Shown here piece after piece: positions 16,934-25,745 of a stretch of DNA of 64,000 bases. Each line of letters begins with the position of its first letter. The first letter of the stretch is position 1. Source of the stretch: Thermus caldilimi (GTDB taxonomy: Bacteria > Deinococcota > Deinococci > Deinococcales > Thermaceae); contig NZ_CP038452.1 of NCBI RefSeq assembly GCF_004684245.1, forward strand, positions 496,001-560,000, given 5' to 3'. The notes under the pieces are model-generated. The model saw only the letters and a program-made list of their open reading frames with translations. It searched no databases and had not been told where the DNA came from. The position numbers and the translations under genes were made by a program.

Positions 16934-16962
16934 AGTATAAATATAAGGCCACGCAATGTCAA
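16934..16962 (-). promoter_or_regulatory. Strong predicted promoter of the acetamidase-like gene
   Basis: Minus strand: consensus TTGACA (16957-16962), 17-base spacer, TATACT (16934-16939). It is among the best housekeeping promoters in the window. The leader is about 44 bases. Confidence 0.75.
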
Positions 16963-17037
16963 GCGGACGGATGGCGGGTGCACACAGAAGACATCACAGC
17001 GCTCACTTCTGGGCGCTATAAAGGGACTGCCTGCCAC

Positions 17038-17067
17038 TATAGTATTGGCCAAACGAACAATACTATA
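17038..17067. repeat. 9-bp inverted repeat in the low-GC intergenic region
   Basis: TATAGTATT (17038-17046) and AATACTATA (17059-17067) are perfect inverted arms around a 12-base centre. The surroundings are unusually AT-rich for this genome. It could be an operator for the divergent genes on either side or a remnant of inserted DNA; nothing decides between these. Confidence 0.5.
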
Positions 17068-17338
17068 TCTACAAAATGCGAATCTAGCCAGCCTGGCGAC
17101 CCTCCCATTTACCTGTGGCTTCGTTGTGAACGCACGGCCTTCGGGGCAGATGAGCGCTTAAGGAAGCCTCCGAGAAGTTGTGACTGTGTTGGATGGTTCT
17201 GCGCCGGAAAAACGAGAATAGCAGGAGCATTAATCAAGAGGAGAACATAGAGCCTATACTGCAGAAACAGAAAGTGAAAAAGATGCGATATACAGAACAT
17301 AGTGAGCCCTAACTGGATCCTAATTGTCGAGAATCGAG

Positions 17339-17367
17339 TTGACGCTACGCACATGCAAGTTTATGAT
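17339..17367 (+). promoter_or_regulatory. Predicted promoter upstream of the small hypothetical gene
   Basis: TTGACG (17339-17344), 17-base spacer, TATGAT (17362-17367). The start would be near 17374, about 25 bases ahead of a GGAGGT ribosome site (17399-17404) and ATG 17410. Confidence 0.6.
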
Positions 17368-17409
17368 ATTCGGCGGAAGTCGAGCCCTAGGGGCTTCTGG
17401 AGGTAGGGT

Positions 17410-17679
17410 ATGGGGAGCGACGCTGGAGGGCTGAATATCTGGCAGGAGGGGCTAGAGGTCCCGACGTGGGGATGTCCCAGAGAGGGAAACCCGAATGAAC
17501 ATTTCGGAACGGTCCTGGGCATTGCGGCTACTCATAAGGTTGCATTAAGAGGGGCCCTGTTGGCCAGCAAGGAAAGCTTAACCCATGGAATGGCTCAGAG
17601 AGCGCTGAGGGTCGATGGAGTGGTAGGTGTGGCATTTACTGGTTTCGGGGTGGTTGACAAGTCCTCTGGAAGTGGTTAG
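17410..17679 (+). CDS. Small hypothetical protein
   Basis: 89 residues starting MGSDAGGLNIWQEG; no family recognised, no membrane segment or Cys cluster. It is listed because promoter, GGAGGT site (5-base spacing) and ATG are correctly arranged. Against it: codon use is less GC3-biased than real Thermus genes nearby, and its 3' end overlaps the predicted gntR promoter. It may instead be a decayed fragment or an untranslated leader of gntR. Confidence 0.3.
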   Translation: MGSDAGGLNIWQEGLEVPTWGCPREGNPNEHFGTVLGIAATHKVALRGALLASKESLTHGMAQRALRVDGVVGVAFTGFGVVDKSSGSG

Positions 17680-17682
17680 CTT
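17654..17682 (+). promoter_or_regulatory. Possible gntR promoter
   Basis: Consensus TTGACA (17654-17659) with a weak -10, TAGCTT (17677-17682), at 17-base spacing. The start would fall near 17689, just before the operator-like TGGT-N3-ACCA. Confidence 0.45.
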
Positions 17683-17694
17683 ATGTGTCAACAG

Positions 17695-17705
17695 TGGTCT
17701 AACCA
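17695..17705. promoter_or_regulatory. GntR/FadR-type operator
   Basis: TGGTCTAACCA has the TGGT-N3-ACCA symmetry typical of FadR-subfamily GntR sites. It lies 8 bases before the gntR start, and a wider inverted repeat TGGTCT-N7-AGACCA shares it. Autoregulation of gntR and the importer behind it is inferred. Confidence 0.55.
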
Positions 17706-17713
17706 TAAGACCA

Positions 17714-18430
17714 ATGACCCGCATGAGACGCACCCGCTTAGCCAACCTCATTGCCCATGAGCTTGAAACCCTTATCCAGGAGGGGGTTTGGGTGCCGGGT
17801 GCGTACCTGCCCCCGGAGCGGGTTCTTGCCGACCGGTTTAAGGTCAGCAGGGTTTCCATACGGGAGGCCCTGCGTTTGCTGGAGGCACGAGGGGTTATCG
17901 AGATCCACCCAAGCAGTGGCGCAAGGGTTAGGTCCTCGACCACCGCGGTAGGGCACCTGCTGGCCAGCCGCCTGGAAGGCCTGAGCCTTACCGACCTCTT
18001 CGAATTCCGCTATATCGTCGAGCCGGAGGCGGCGGCCCTGGCCGCGAAGCGGGCGGATAAGGATGTGCTGGACCGCCTGGCGGAGATCCTTACGGAACAG
18101 GAGGCGTCCCTCCAGGACGTTCACGGCTTCCTGGCCCTGGATTTGGAATTTCACCGACTCATCGCCGTGGCCTCCGGAAACGGCGTTCTTCAGGAGATGG
18201 TTTCCGCGCTGAATGCGGGGCTCAGGGAAACCCGTCTGCGCGCGATCAAGGCCACATTCGACCCGATCCGTAGCCTGGAGGGCCACAGGCGGGTGCTAAA
18301 GGCCATCCTTTCAGGGGATGCAGATGGGGCCCGCCAGGCGATGAGGCAACACCTGAAGGAGGTGGAAGCGTCGGCTCTGGGAGCTGGCGTGCCACGGGGA
18401 GGTGATGAAGGATGGGAAGGGCATGGCTAG
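17714..18430 (+). CDS. GntR-family (FadR/FCD) transcriptional regulator
   Basis: 238 residues. The N-terminal winged helix spans ~10-75 (LPPERVLADRFKVSRVSIREALRLLEARG) and an FCD ligand domain follows, with the metal-binding pattern around EFRYIVEPEA, DLEFHRLIAVASGN and SLEGHRRVLKAI. ATG 17714 fits the promoter and operator; longer readings from 17627 would run over them. The substrate-binding protein gene starts inside its last 19 bases, so it almost certainly controls the importer. FCD regulators usually sense organic acids or amino-acid-like ligands. Confidence 0.85.
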   Translation: MTRMRRTRLANLIAHELETLIQEGVWVPGAYLPPERVLADRFKVSRVSIREALRLLEARGVIEIHPSSGARVRSSTTAVGHLLASRLEGLSLTDLFEFRYIVEPEAAALAAKRADKDVLDRLAEILTEQEASLQDVHGFLALDLEFHRLIAVASGNGVLQEMVSALNAGLRETRLRAIKATFDPIRSLEGHRRVLKAILSGDADGARQAMRQHLKEVEASALGAGVPRGGDEGWEGHG

Positions 18431-19893
18431 TGGCGGCGGTGGCGCTGTTAAGTTTGGCTACCGCGAAAACGACGGTGACCGTGGGCCTGGATGCGGATCC
18501 CCCTAACCTCGATCCCGTGTTTTCCTCGGCCTTGGTGGACCGTCAGGTGCTGAACCAGATCTACGACAAGCTCCTCGACATCGACCAGGATCTGAAGATC
18601 GTGCCCATGCTGGCCACCAGCTGGTCGGTGGGGAACAACGGCACGGTATACACCTTCAAGCTCCGCCAGGGGGTCAAGTTCCACGATGGCACGGACTTCG
18701 ATGCGGAAGCGGTTAAGTTCAACCTTGACCGCGCGCTTACCGCCGAGGGTTCGCGTCGGAAAGGGGAACTTGCCCCGGTAAAGGAGGTGCAGGTCGTCGA
18801 CAAGTACACGGTTCGCGTCGTCCTGAAGGACGCCTTCTCGCCATTCCTGTACGTCTTGACCGACCGGGCCGGGATGATGGTCAGTCCGGCTGCCGCGAAG
18901 CGGTACGGCCAGGACCTGGCCAACAATCCCGTGGGCACCGGACCCTTCCGGTTTGTTGAGCGGAAGCGCCAGGACCGCATTGTTCTCCAGAGAAACGAGG
19001 GCTACTGGAAGCGGGGCTACCCGAAGATCGATGAGCTGATCTACAGGCCTTTCCCTGACGACGATGTCCGGTTGGCCAACCTGCTTTCGGGTGCGGTCAC
19101 GGTGATTACTCCCGTGGCCCCCAAGGATCTGGCGCGGGTTCGCGGCGATGCGAACTTAAACCTCTTCGCCTTCCCGAGCCTGGGGTTCCAGGGCGTCTGG
19201 CTCAACGTGACCCGGCCCCCCTTCAACAACAAGGCTCTCCGGCAAGCCTTTGCGGCCACCGTCGACCGCGAGACCATCGACCGGGTGGTCTTCCTGGGCA
19301 CGGCCACCCCGGCCAACGGGCCCTTTCCTCCTGGCTCCCCGGCCTACGATCCCAGTATCCCGATCCCCAAGCGGGACATCAACCTCGCGCGGAAAAAGCT
19401 TCAGGAGACGGGCTTTGCCAGCGGCTTCTCCTTCACCCTGCTGACCACGCCGGGCCCTGTCCTGACCCAGCTGGCCCAGGTTTACCAGGCCATGGCCGCC
19501 GAGGCGGGGATTCGCATTCAGATCCAACAGGTGGAGTTCGGCACCCTGCTGGACCGGACAGATAAAAAGGACTACGAGGCAGCCCTCCTGGGCTGGAGCG
19601 GCCGACCGGATCCGGACGGGAATATCTACGATTTCATGCGCTGCGGCGGCCCCTTGAACAATGCGGGTTACTGTAACCCCAAGGTGGACGCCCTGCTTAA
19701 CCGGGCCCGGGCCACGCGGGTCATGGAGGTGCGGAGAAGCCTGTACTCGGAGGCCCTCAGGATCATCCACGAGGATGTTCCCTACGTCTACGTCTATCAC
19801 CCCCAGGTTCTGATCGGGGCCTCCAAGCGGCTCAGCGGTCTTCCCCTGATCCCCGATGGGATTCTTCGGTTTGTAGGAGCGGAGCTGAAGTGA
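18412..19893 (+). CDS. Peptide/nickel-type ABC transporter substrate-binding protein
   Basis: 493-residue SBP_bac_5 family protein. It has a signal peptide (~residues 1-18) without a lipobox Cys, then the family signatures TVGLDADPPNLDPVFSS, ATSWSVGNNGTVYTFKLR and VKFHDGTDFDAEAV. It binds peptides or related solutes outside the membrane and docks to the two permeases encoded next. ATG 18412 follows GGAGGTGATG. The DppB-like gene overlaps its end by four bases. Specificity cannot be read from the sequence. Confidence 0.9.
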   Translation: MGRAWLVAAVALLSLATAKTTVTVGLDADPPNLDPVFSSALVDRQVLNQIYDKLLDIDQDLKIVPMLATSWSVGNNGTVYTFKLRQGVKFHDGTDFDAEAVKFNLDRALTAEGSRRKGELAPVKEVQVVDKYTVRVVLKDAFSPFLYVLTDRAGMMVSPAAAKRYGQDLANNPVGTGPFRFVERKRQDRIVLQRNEGYWKRGYPKIDELIYRPFPDDDVRLANLLSGAVTVITPVAPKDLARVRGDANLNLFAFPSLGFQGVWLNVTRPPFNNKALRQAFAATVDRETIDRVVFLGTATPANGPFPPGSPAYDPSIPIPKRDINLARKKLQETGFASGFSFTLLTTPGPVLTQLAQVYQAMAAEAGIRIQIQQVEFGTLLDRTDKKDYEAALLGWSGRPDPDGNIYDFMRCGGPLNNAGYCNPKVDALLNRARATRVMEVRRSLYSEALRIIHEDVPYVYVYHPQVLIGASKRLSGLPLIPDGILRFVGAELK

Positions 19894-20834
19894 TCCCCTA
19901 CCTCCTCCGCCGCCTTGTGGAAGCTTTGCCCACCCTGTTCCTGGTGTCGGTGGTGGTGTTCTTCCTGACGCGGATACTTCCTGGCGATCCCGTCCGCCTC
20001 CTGCTCGGGGAAGAGCCCGACCCCAAGGTGGCGGAGGAGGTGCGGAGAAGCCTGGGTCTGGATCGACCTCTCCTCGTCCAGTATGCCGGCTGGCTGTGGA
20101 ACCTGTTTCAGGGCGACCTGGGCCGGTCCATCAAGGATGGAACTCCCGTGGCGAGGCTGATTCTCGAGAAGCTTCCCACGACCATAGAGCTCGCCACCCT
20201 GGCCATGCTGGTGGCACTGGCCATCGGCCTGCCTAGCGGAGTGGTAGCGGCCGTTCGCAGGGGGACGTGGCTCGACGGCCTGGTGACGTCGACCTCCCTA
20301 ATGGGCGTTTCCGTTCCCAACTTTTTCCTCGGCATCATGCTTATTTACCTTTTTAGCCTGCGCTTGGGCTGGGTGCCGCCCTCGGGATACGTGGAGCTGT
20401 GGACCGACCCTAAGCGCAATTTACTGCTAATGGTCTTGCCGGCCTTCACATTGGGCACGGCGTTGGCTGGAGCGATCGCGAGGTTTACCCGTAACAGCTT
20501 ACTGGAGGTGCTTTCTCAGGACTACATCCGGACGGCGAAGGCGAAAGGGGTTTCATCCGCGGCCATCGTGCTGAAGCATGGGCTCCGCAACGCAGCCATT
20601 CCCATCGTGACGGTCCTGGGTCTACAACTTGGGGGGCTTTTGGGAGGCGCTGTGGTCACAGAGCAGATCTTCTCCATACCGGGCTTTGGACGTTTGGTGG
20701 TGGACGCCGTGTTTACCCGCGACTTCACCGTTTTGCAGGGAGTGGTGTTGACATCCGCCCTGGCCGTATTCGTGGTCAATACCGCGGTGGACGTCCTTTA
20801 TGCCCTGATCGATCCCCGGATCAGGTATCGGTGA
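19890..20834 (+). CDS. DppB-type ABC permease
   Basis: 314 residues, six predicted membrane segments. The N-terminus MIPYLLRRLVEALPTLFLVSVVVF and the periplasmic segment GDPVRLLLGEEPDPK are diagnostic of DppB/OppB. The cytoplasmic EAA loop is DYIRTAKAKGVSSAAIVLKHGLRNA. GTG start overlaps the SBP stop. It pairs with the DppC-type permease 3 bases downstream. Confidence 0.92.
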   Translation: MIPYLLRRLVEALPTLFLVSVVVFFLTRILPGDPVRLLLGEEPDPKVAEEVRRSLGLDRPLLVQYAGWLWNLFQGDLGRSIKDGTPVARLILEKLPTTIELATLAMLVALAIGLPSGVVAAVRRGTWLDGLVTSTSLMGVSVPNFFLGIMLIYLFSLRLGWVPPSGYVELWTDPKRNLLLMVLPAFTLGTALAGAIARFTRNSLLEVLSQDYIRTAKAKGVSSAAIVLKHGLRNAAIPIVTVLGLQLGGLLGGAVVTEQIFSIPGFGRLVVDAVFTRDFTVLQGVVLTSALAVFVVNTAVDVLYALIDPRIRYR

Positions 20835-20837
20835 CCC

Positions 20838-21683
20838 ATGGTTGCGCGTAGGGTATGGCGCCGCCTCCTTGGGCATCCCACCGGGGCACTGGGTGGGTTG
20901 GTCTTGGGGCTCTTTGTCCTGGGCTCCCTGGGTGCTCCCTGGCTCAGCGCTCACTCCCCCGTAACCACCGACTTCAACAGCCTCCTGCGCCCGCCTTCCC
21001 TTACCCACCCCTTTGGTACGGACGAGCTAGGAAGGGACGTGTTGGCCAGGGTCCTGTACGGGGGCAGGGTGTCCCTGACCGTAGGGGTAGCCTCAGTAGC
21101 GCTCGCCCTCCTGGTGGGCGGTCTTTGGGGGTTGGCGGCGGGTTACTTCCGGGGGTGGTTGGACTCCGTGCTCATGCGGTTGGTGGATGCGCTCCTGGCC
21201 TTCCCCTTTCTGGTGCTCGCCATCACCCTGGCGGCGATCCTGGGGCCGGGTCTTTCCAACAGCATCCTGGCCATTACCGTGGTAACTTCCCCGGCGGTAG
21301 CCCGGCTGGTGCGGGGCCAGGTTCTGGCGGAGGTGGGAAAGGATTATGTGACCGCGGCAGAGGCCATAGGGGCACCCCATTCCCGGATCCTCTTTCGGCA
21401 TATTCTGCCCAACCTGTGGGGCCCGTTGATCGTGCAGGGAAGCCTGGCCACAGCGAACGCCATTTTGGCGGAGGCGACCTTGTCTTTTCTTGGCCTGGGG
21501 GTTCAGCCTCCCACGCCGGCCTGGGGCTCGATGCTAAACGCCGCTCGCGGCTATTTGGACAGCGCACCCTGGCTGGCGGTCTTTCCCGGTTTGGCCATCT
21601 TTTTGGTGGTGCTGTCGTTCAACCTGCTGGGCGATGCCCTGAGGGATGCCCTTGACCCACGGACGGAGAGGAAGCTTGCGTAA
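20838..21683 (+). CDS. DppC-type ABC permease
   Basis: 281 residues. It has the DppC/OppC N-terminal cytoplasmic region, the segment TDELGRDVLARVLYGGRVSLTVG, and an EAA loop at DYVTAAEAIGAPHSRILFRHILPN. Last gene of the importer. The DppD and DppF ATPases that normally follow are absent, so ATPases must be supplied from elsewhere. Confidence 0.92.
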   Translation: MVARRVWRRLLGHPTGALGGLVLGLFVLGSLGAPWLSAHSPVTTDFNSLLRPPSLTHPFGTDELGRDVLARVLYGGRVSLTVGVASVALALLVGGLWGLAAGYFRGWLDSVLMRLVDALLAFPFLVLAITLAAILGPGLSNSILAITVVTSPAVARLVRGQVLAEVGKDYVTAAEAIGAPHSRILFRHILPNLWGPLIVQGSLATANAILAEATLSFLGLGVQPPTPAWGSMLNAARGYLDSAPWLAVFPGLAIFLVVLSFNLLGDALRDALDPRTERKLA

Positions 21684-22300
21684 GGTAAGGGAATCCAGGA
21701 CCCGATACCGCAGGCCCCACCGCCTCCTTGAGGCCGGGGTGGGCCTGGGTAACGGGGTGGAGGTGGTCGACGCCCAGGTTTCCTCCGTACCAGGGTACAT
21801 TTGGTGCGGTGAGGACCGTGATGGGATCGGTGGAGAGGGGCGGTGAGGATCCGGGGGCCTGGCCTGCGGGCAGAGGATTTTCCTGTGCGCTATTCGGAGG
21901 TTTCCCTATGGGAAGGGGAGAGCATACGGAGATCCTCGATCTGGGGGCGGCGCCCTGCTGGCCACAAGGACCCCTCGGATCCTTCAAGAGGAGGGCGGGA
22001 TGGGGGCCACCTGGTTGGAGCGTATGGGGGGCAATGGGCCGTCAGGCCCTGCCCTTGGAACCCCAATCCGATGGAGGAGGTCGTGGGCTGGATAGCTTTC
22101 TTTGCCACCCCGCTCATGGGTCAAGACCTTCAGCTGGCCACGAGGAGGCGATACATGATAGGGCGGTTGCTTAGGAAACACCATCAGTTTCAGGAGTTGA
22201 CTTGCAGGCTTTGGGGAGCGGCTATGGACCCCAAGGTGGATGGGGTGGCGGATGCGCCCATACGGGTTGGGTCCACCCGCGGCGGTAGGGGGGGTGCACG
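21684..22300. other. 617-base gap, possibly decayed coding DNA
   Basis: High GC and several long open frames (for example 21843-22304, plus), but no frame shows a recognisable family and codon bias is scattered between frames, as in a decayed gene. No riboswitch or clear promoter was identified. A G7 tract (22288-22294) acts as ribosome site of the next gene. Confidence 0.35.
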
Positions 22301-23893
22301 GTGATGGACCTCACCTACTACCCCTACCCTTCCCGCCGGCACGTGGTTCTTGGCCGCCGGGGTGCGGTGGCCACCAGCCAACCCCTGGCGGCGTTGGCGG
22401 GGATGGAGATGCTGCTCAAAGGGGGAAACGCGGTGGATGCGGCCATCGCCATGGCGGCCACCCTCACGGTGGTGGAGCCCACCAGCAACGGGATCGGGGG
22501 CGACCTGTTTGCCATGGTATGGGACGGCACGCTCCACGGGCTGAACGCTTCCGGAAAGAGCCCCTTAAGCCTGACTCCCGAGCGGATTCCCGAGGGGGGA
22601 ATGCCGGAAAGGGGCTGGCTCCCGGTGACGGTGCCCGGAGCGGTCTCGGGGTGGCGCGCTTTGCACGAACGCTTCGGCAGGCTCCCGTTCCCCGAGGTCC
22701 TTGCCCCCGCCATCCGCTACGCGGAGGAGGGCTTCCCGGTGGGACCGGAGACGGCCCGGGCCTGGCGCAGGGCGGAGGGGATCTACCTGCCCCTGAAGGG
22801 CCCGGAATTCCAGCCCTTCCAGGAGACCTTCTTCCCCCAGGGAAGAGCCCCCCGGGCCGGGGAGGTGTGGCGAAGCCCTGGGCACGCCAAGACCCTAAGG
22901 GAGATCGCTGAAACCTACGGGGAGAGCTTCTACCGGGGAAACCTGGCGGAGGCCATGGCGGGGTTCAGCGAGGCCACGGGAGGCCTCCTTACCCTGGAAG
23001 ACCTCAAGACCCACGAGGCGGAATGGGTGAACCCCCTCTCCCTGGAGTACCGGGGCCTCACGGTCCACGAACTGCCCCCCAACGGACAGGGAATCGCCAC
23101 CCTGCTGGCCCTGGCCATCCTGGAGGGCTTCGAACTCCGACCGGAAGACCCCTTCAGCTACCACTTACAGATCGAGGCCATGCGCCTGGCCCTGGCGGAC
23201 GCCTTCCACTACGTGGCCGACCCCCGCTACCTGGAGAAGCCCCCCCAGGCCCTGCTCTCCCCCGAATACGTGGCCTCCCGCCGAAGCCTCATCGGGGAAC
23301 GAGCCCTGCCCCAGGCCCTGCCCGGGGTGAGACCCGGGGGAACCGTCTACCTGGCGGCGGCGGACGGGGAACTCATGGTCTCCCTCATCCAGTCCAACTA
23401 CCAGGGCTTCGGCTCGGGGATCCTGGTTCCCGGGACGGGGATCGCCCTGCAAAACCGGGGCCTGGGCTTTTCCCTGGAGGAGGGCCACCCCAACCGGGTG
23501 GGACCGGGTAAACGGCCCTATCACACCATCATCCCGGGATTTCTCACCCGGGAGGGCAGGGCCCTGGGCCCCTTTGGGGTCATGGGGGGCTATATGCAAC
23601 CCCAGGGACACCTGCAGGTGGTGGTGGGCCTGACGAACTTTGACCTGAACCCCCAGGCGGCGCTGGACCGGCCGCGGTGGCAGGTGGTGCCGGGTAGGGG
23701 AGGGGAGGACCGGGTGGTGCTGGAGCCGGGAATCCCGCAGGCCACCGCCTTGCTCCTGCGGGACCTGGGTCACCGGGTGGAATACGGGATGGAGCCCGGA
23801 TACTTTGGCCGGGGCCAGGTGATCCTGCGTCAGGGAGAGGTGCTGGTGGCGGGATCGGATCCCCGGGCGGAGGGGTTGGCTTTGGTGTGGTAA
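22301..23893 (+). CDS. Gamma-glutamyltransferase family protein
   Basis: 530 residues of the Ntn-hydrolase GGT family, which cleaves gamma-glutamyl bonds (glutathione, gamma-glutamyl peptides) or related amides after self-processing. GGNAVDAAIAMAATLTVVEPTSNGIGGD is the family signature. RPGGTVYLAAADG contains the likely processing Thr, T348, and GFGSGI follows. Most GGTs are exported; this one begins MMDLTYYPYPSRRHVVLG with no signal peptide, so it is probably cytoplasmic. GTG 22301 or ATG 22304 could be the start. It may process peptides brought in by the upstream importer; inference. Confidence 0.88.
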   Translation: MMDLTYYPYPSRRHVVLGRRGAVATSQPLAALAGMEMLLKGGNAVDAAIAMAATLTVVEPTSNGIGGDLFAMVWDGTLHGLNASGKSPLSLTPERIPEGGMPERGWLPVTVPGAVSGWRALHERFGRLPFPEVLAPAIRYAEEGFPVGPETARAWRRAEGIYLPLKGPEFQPFQETFFPQGRAPRAGEVWRSPGHAKTLREIAETYGESFYRGNLAEAMAGFSEATGGLLTLEDLKTHEAEWVNPLSLEYRGLTVHELPPNGQGIATLLALAILEGFELRPEDPFSYHLQIEAMRLALADAFHYVADPRYLEKPPQALLSPEYVASRRSLIGERALPQALPGVRPGGTVYLAAADGELMVSLIQSNYQGFGSGILVPGTGIALQNRGLGFSLEEGHPNRVGPGKRPYHTIIPGFLTREGRALGPFGVMGGYMQPQGHLQVVVGLTNFDLNPQAALDRPRWQVVPGRGGEDRVVLEPGIPQATALLLRDLGHRVEYGMEPGYFGRGQVILRQGEVLVAGSDPRAEGLALVW

Positions 23894-23961
23894 TTGGGGA
23901 GAGATTGAGCACAAGGGAGTTTCATCGTGAATATTAACACAAATACCATGCACAAACGCTA

Positions 23962-25743
23962 CTACCACTCACGCCAGCCCTTCCCTAAGGCATACAAGTA
24001 CACCACCGCTGCCGCATCCCATGCCTGGGGCCTGCAAGCTACGGGATAGGGAACCGGAGGCAAGCCTCCTTCTCTGGGAAACCCCCCAACCAGCTCGGGC
24101 AGGCGCATGTCGGGTTGGGAGAGGGCCAGGTCCAAGAGCGCATTGGCCACCCTCTGGCCCTCTTCCTGGAAACCATATCGAAACAATCCCCCCGCCAAAA
24201 GCGCCGTGTCATGGGGCCATACTGAACCGTTGTGGTAGGAAAGGGGGTTATAACGCACCTCCCGGGCACCCAAGGTACGTATCCCCCAACCTGACCATAA
24301 TTCCTCGGAAAACAACGTTTCCAGCAGTTCGGGCAGGACCTCCCTAGGAACAGCTCCGGCCCAGAGGAGATGGCCAGCGTTGGAAGCCTTGACCTTAAGG
24401 GGCTCTTTATAGCGGTCTAAGGCCAGGGCGTAGGTGGAAAGCTCGGGAAGCCAAAACTTTTCCTGGATGAGGCGGAAGAGCCTTCCTGCGTGCTCCAGTA
24501 AACTCTTGGCTCTATCCTTTTCCCCTAGAACCTGGTAGAGCTTTGCTCCTTCCAGGTAGGCAGCGTAGGCGTATCCCTGCACCTCACTCACCGCCAAGGG
24601 AGTTTCAGCCAAGCGGCCGTCCCGGTGGCTCATGGAATCGTGGGAATCTTTCCAGGCCTGGACGGCCAGGCCCGTGCCGCTTGGCTGAAACTCCAAAAGC
24701 CCATCCCCATCCAGATCCGCCTGATCCAGCCAGGCTAGGGCAGCCTCCCACTGTGGCCGAAGCTCCTGAATCAGGGCCAGGTCTCCTACCAAATCCAGGT
24801 ACCGGCCCAGAAGGATGAGGAAGAGGGGTGTAGCGTCCACCGTGCCGTAGTACCGGAAAAAAGGCACCCGGTGAGTGCGAGAAAGCTCTCCAACCCGCAC
24901 CTCGTGCAGGATCTTTCCTGGCTCCTCCTCCCGCCAGGGGTCAAAAACTGCCCCCTGCCTTGCGGCCAGGTAGCGGAGAACCCCCTGGGCCACTCTCTTT
25001 CCCCAGGGGAGGATCATAAAGGCAGTGATGAGGCTGTCCCGACCGAAGGGGGCTACAAACCAGGGAATTCCGGCAGCAGGCACAGGCCCCTGGGGGGTGG
25101 AAAGGAGAAGGGCTCTGAGGTCCAAGAGGGCCTGGCGCAAAGCACCTTCCCAAGAACCCTCTCCTTGAGGAAAGGCCTCGAGGAACTCCTCGTACCCGGG
25201 TAGGGAGCCCGGAGCCTCGAGGGGACTTTCCAACCGTACCTCCCAACCCACCTCCCCAACTCCCTTGGGGGGTAGGTAGAGACGAAAACCCCCCTCCGGT
25301 GCCTCAGGAACAAACACCACCCGCTGCTCCACTCCATCTGCGGCTCGGTAGAGAAAACCCACCCCGTTTTCCACCTTGGGATGCCATCCCCGGGCTTGAA
25401 AGAGGTCGGAGAACTCACCTTGGGCCTGCACCTCCACTCGCACTTCCTCAGGCTCAGGGGAAAGGTTTAGGAAGCTTAACCGCTCCTCCACCTTCCCCCG
25501 GTGAACCCGGAGGAGGCGGCGCAGGTAGAGCTCCCCTTCTGCGCCACGAAAGCGGGCCCAGTCCTGAACCAGGTAATCGGGTCTTGGAGAACGGCTTTCC
25601 AAGAGCACTAGACCTCGCGGCAATAGAAGCCGGTAACGGGAAAGGAAGCGGGTGTCGTGCCGGTAGAATCCCTCCGCCTCCTCTTCAGCAAAACCCCTCT
25701 CGTTCAAAACCAGGTAGGTGTCGTCCTCCTTAAGAGGCACCAT
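23962..25743 (-). CDS. Glycogen-debranching-like (alpha,alpha)6-barrel glycosidase
   Basis: 593 residues. The N-terminal beta-rich GDE_N_bis-type domain spans ~1-260 (DDTYLVLNERGF, GFYRHDTRFLSRY). A six-hairpin barrel follows with WFVAPFGRDSLITAF and AWKDSHDSM, the acidic catalytic region of amylo-alpha-1,6-glucosidase-like proteins. ATG 25743 is used; frames extending upstream overlap the permease. It acts in the cytoplasm on oligosaccharides, presumably those imported by the three co-transcribed transport proteins. The exact linkage is unknown. Confidence 0.8.
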   Translation of the reverse strand: MVPLKEDDTYLVLNERGFAEEEAEGFYRHDTRFLSRYRLLLPRGLVLLESRSPRPDYLVQDWARFRGAEGELYLRRLLRVHRGKVEERLSFLNLSPEPEEVRVEVQAQGEFSDLFQARGWHPKVENGVGFLYRAADGVEQRVVFVPEAPEGGFRLYLPPKGVGEVGWEVRLESPLEAPGSLPGYEEFLEAFPQGEGSWEGALRQALLDLRALLLSTPQGPVPAAGIPWFVAPFGRDSLITAFMILPWGKRVAQGVLRYLAARQGAVFDPWREEEPGKILHEVRVGELSRTHRVPFFRYYGTVDATPLFLILLGRYLDLVGDLALIQELRPQWEAALAWLDQADLDGDGLLEFQPSGTGLAVQAWKDSHDSMSHRDGRLAETPLAVSEVQGYAYAAYLEGAKLYQVLGEKDRAKSLLEHAGRLFRLIQEKFWLPELSTYALALDRYKEPLKVKASNAGHLLWAGAVPREVLPELLETLFSEELWSGWGIRTLGAREVRYNPLSYHNGSVWPHDTALLAGGLFRYGFQEEGQRVANALLDLALSQPDMRLPELVGGFPREGGLPPVPYPVACRPQAWDAAAVVYLYALGKGWREW

Positions 25744-25745
25744 GG

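Noticed and set aside
21843-22304. 153-codon frame before the gamma-glutamyltransferase gene
   Set aside because: No recognisable family, mixed codon bias, no ribosome site; treated as unassigned or decayed DNA rather than a gene.
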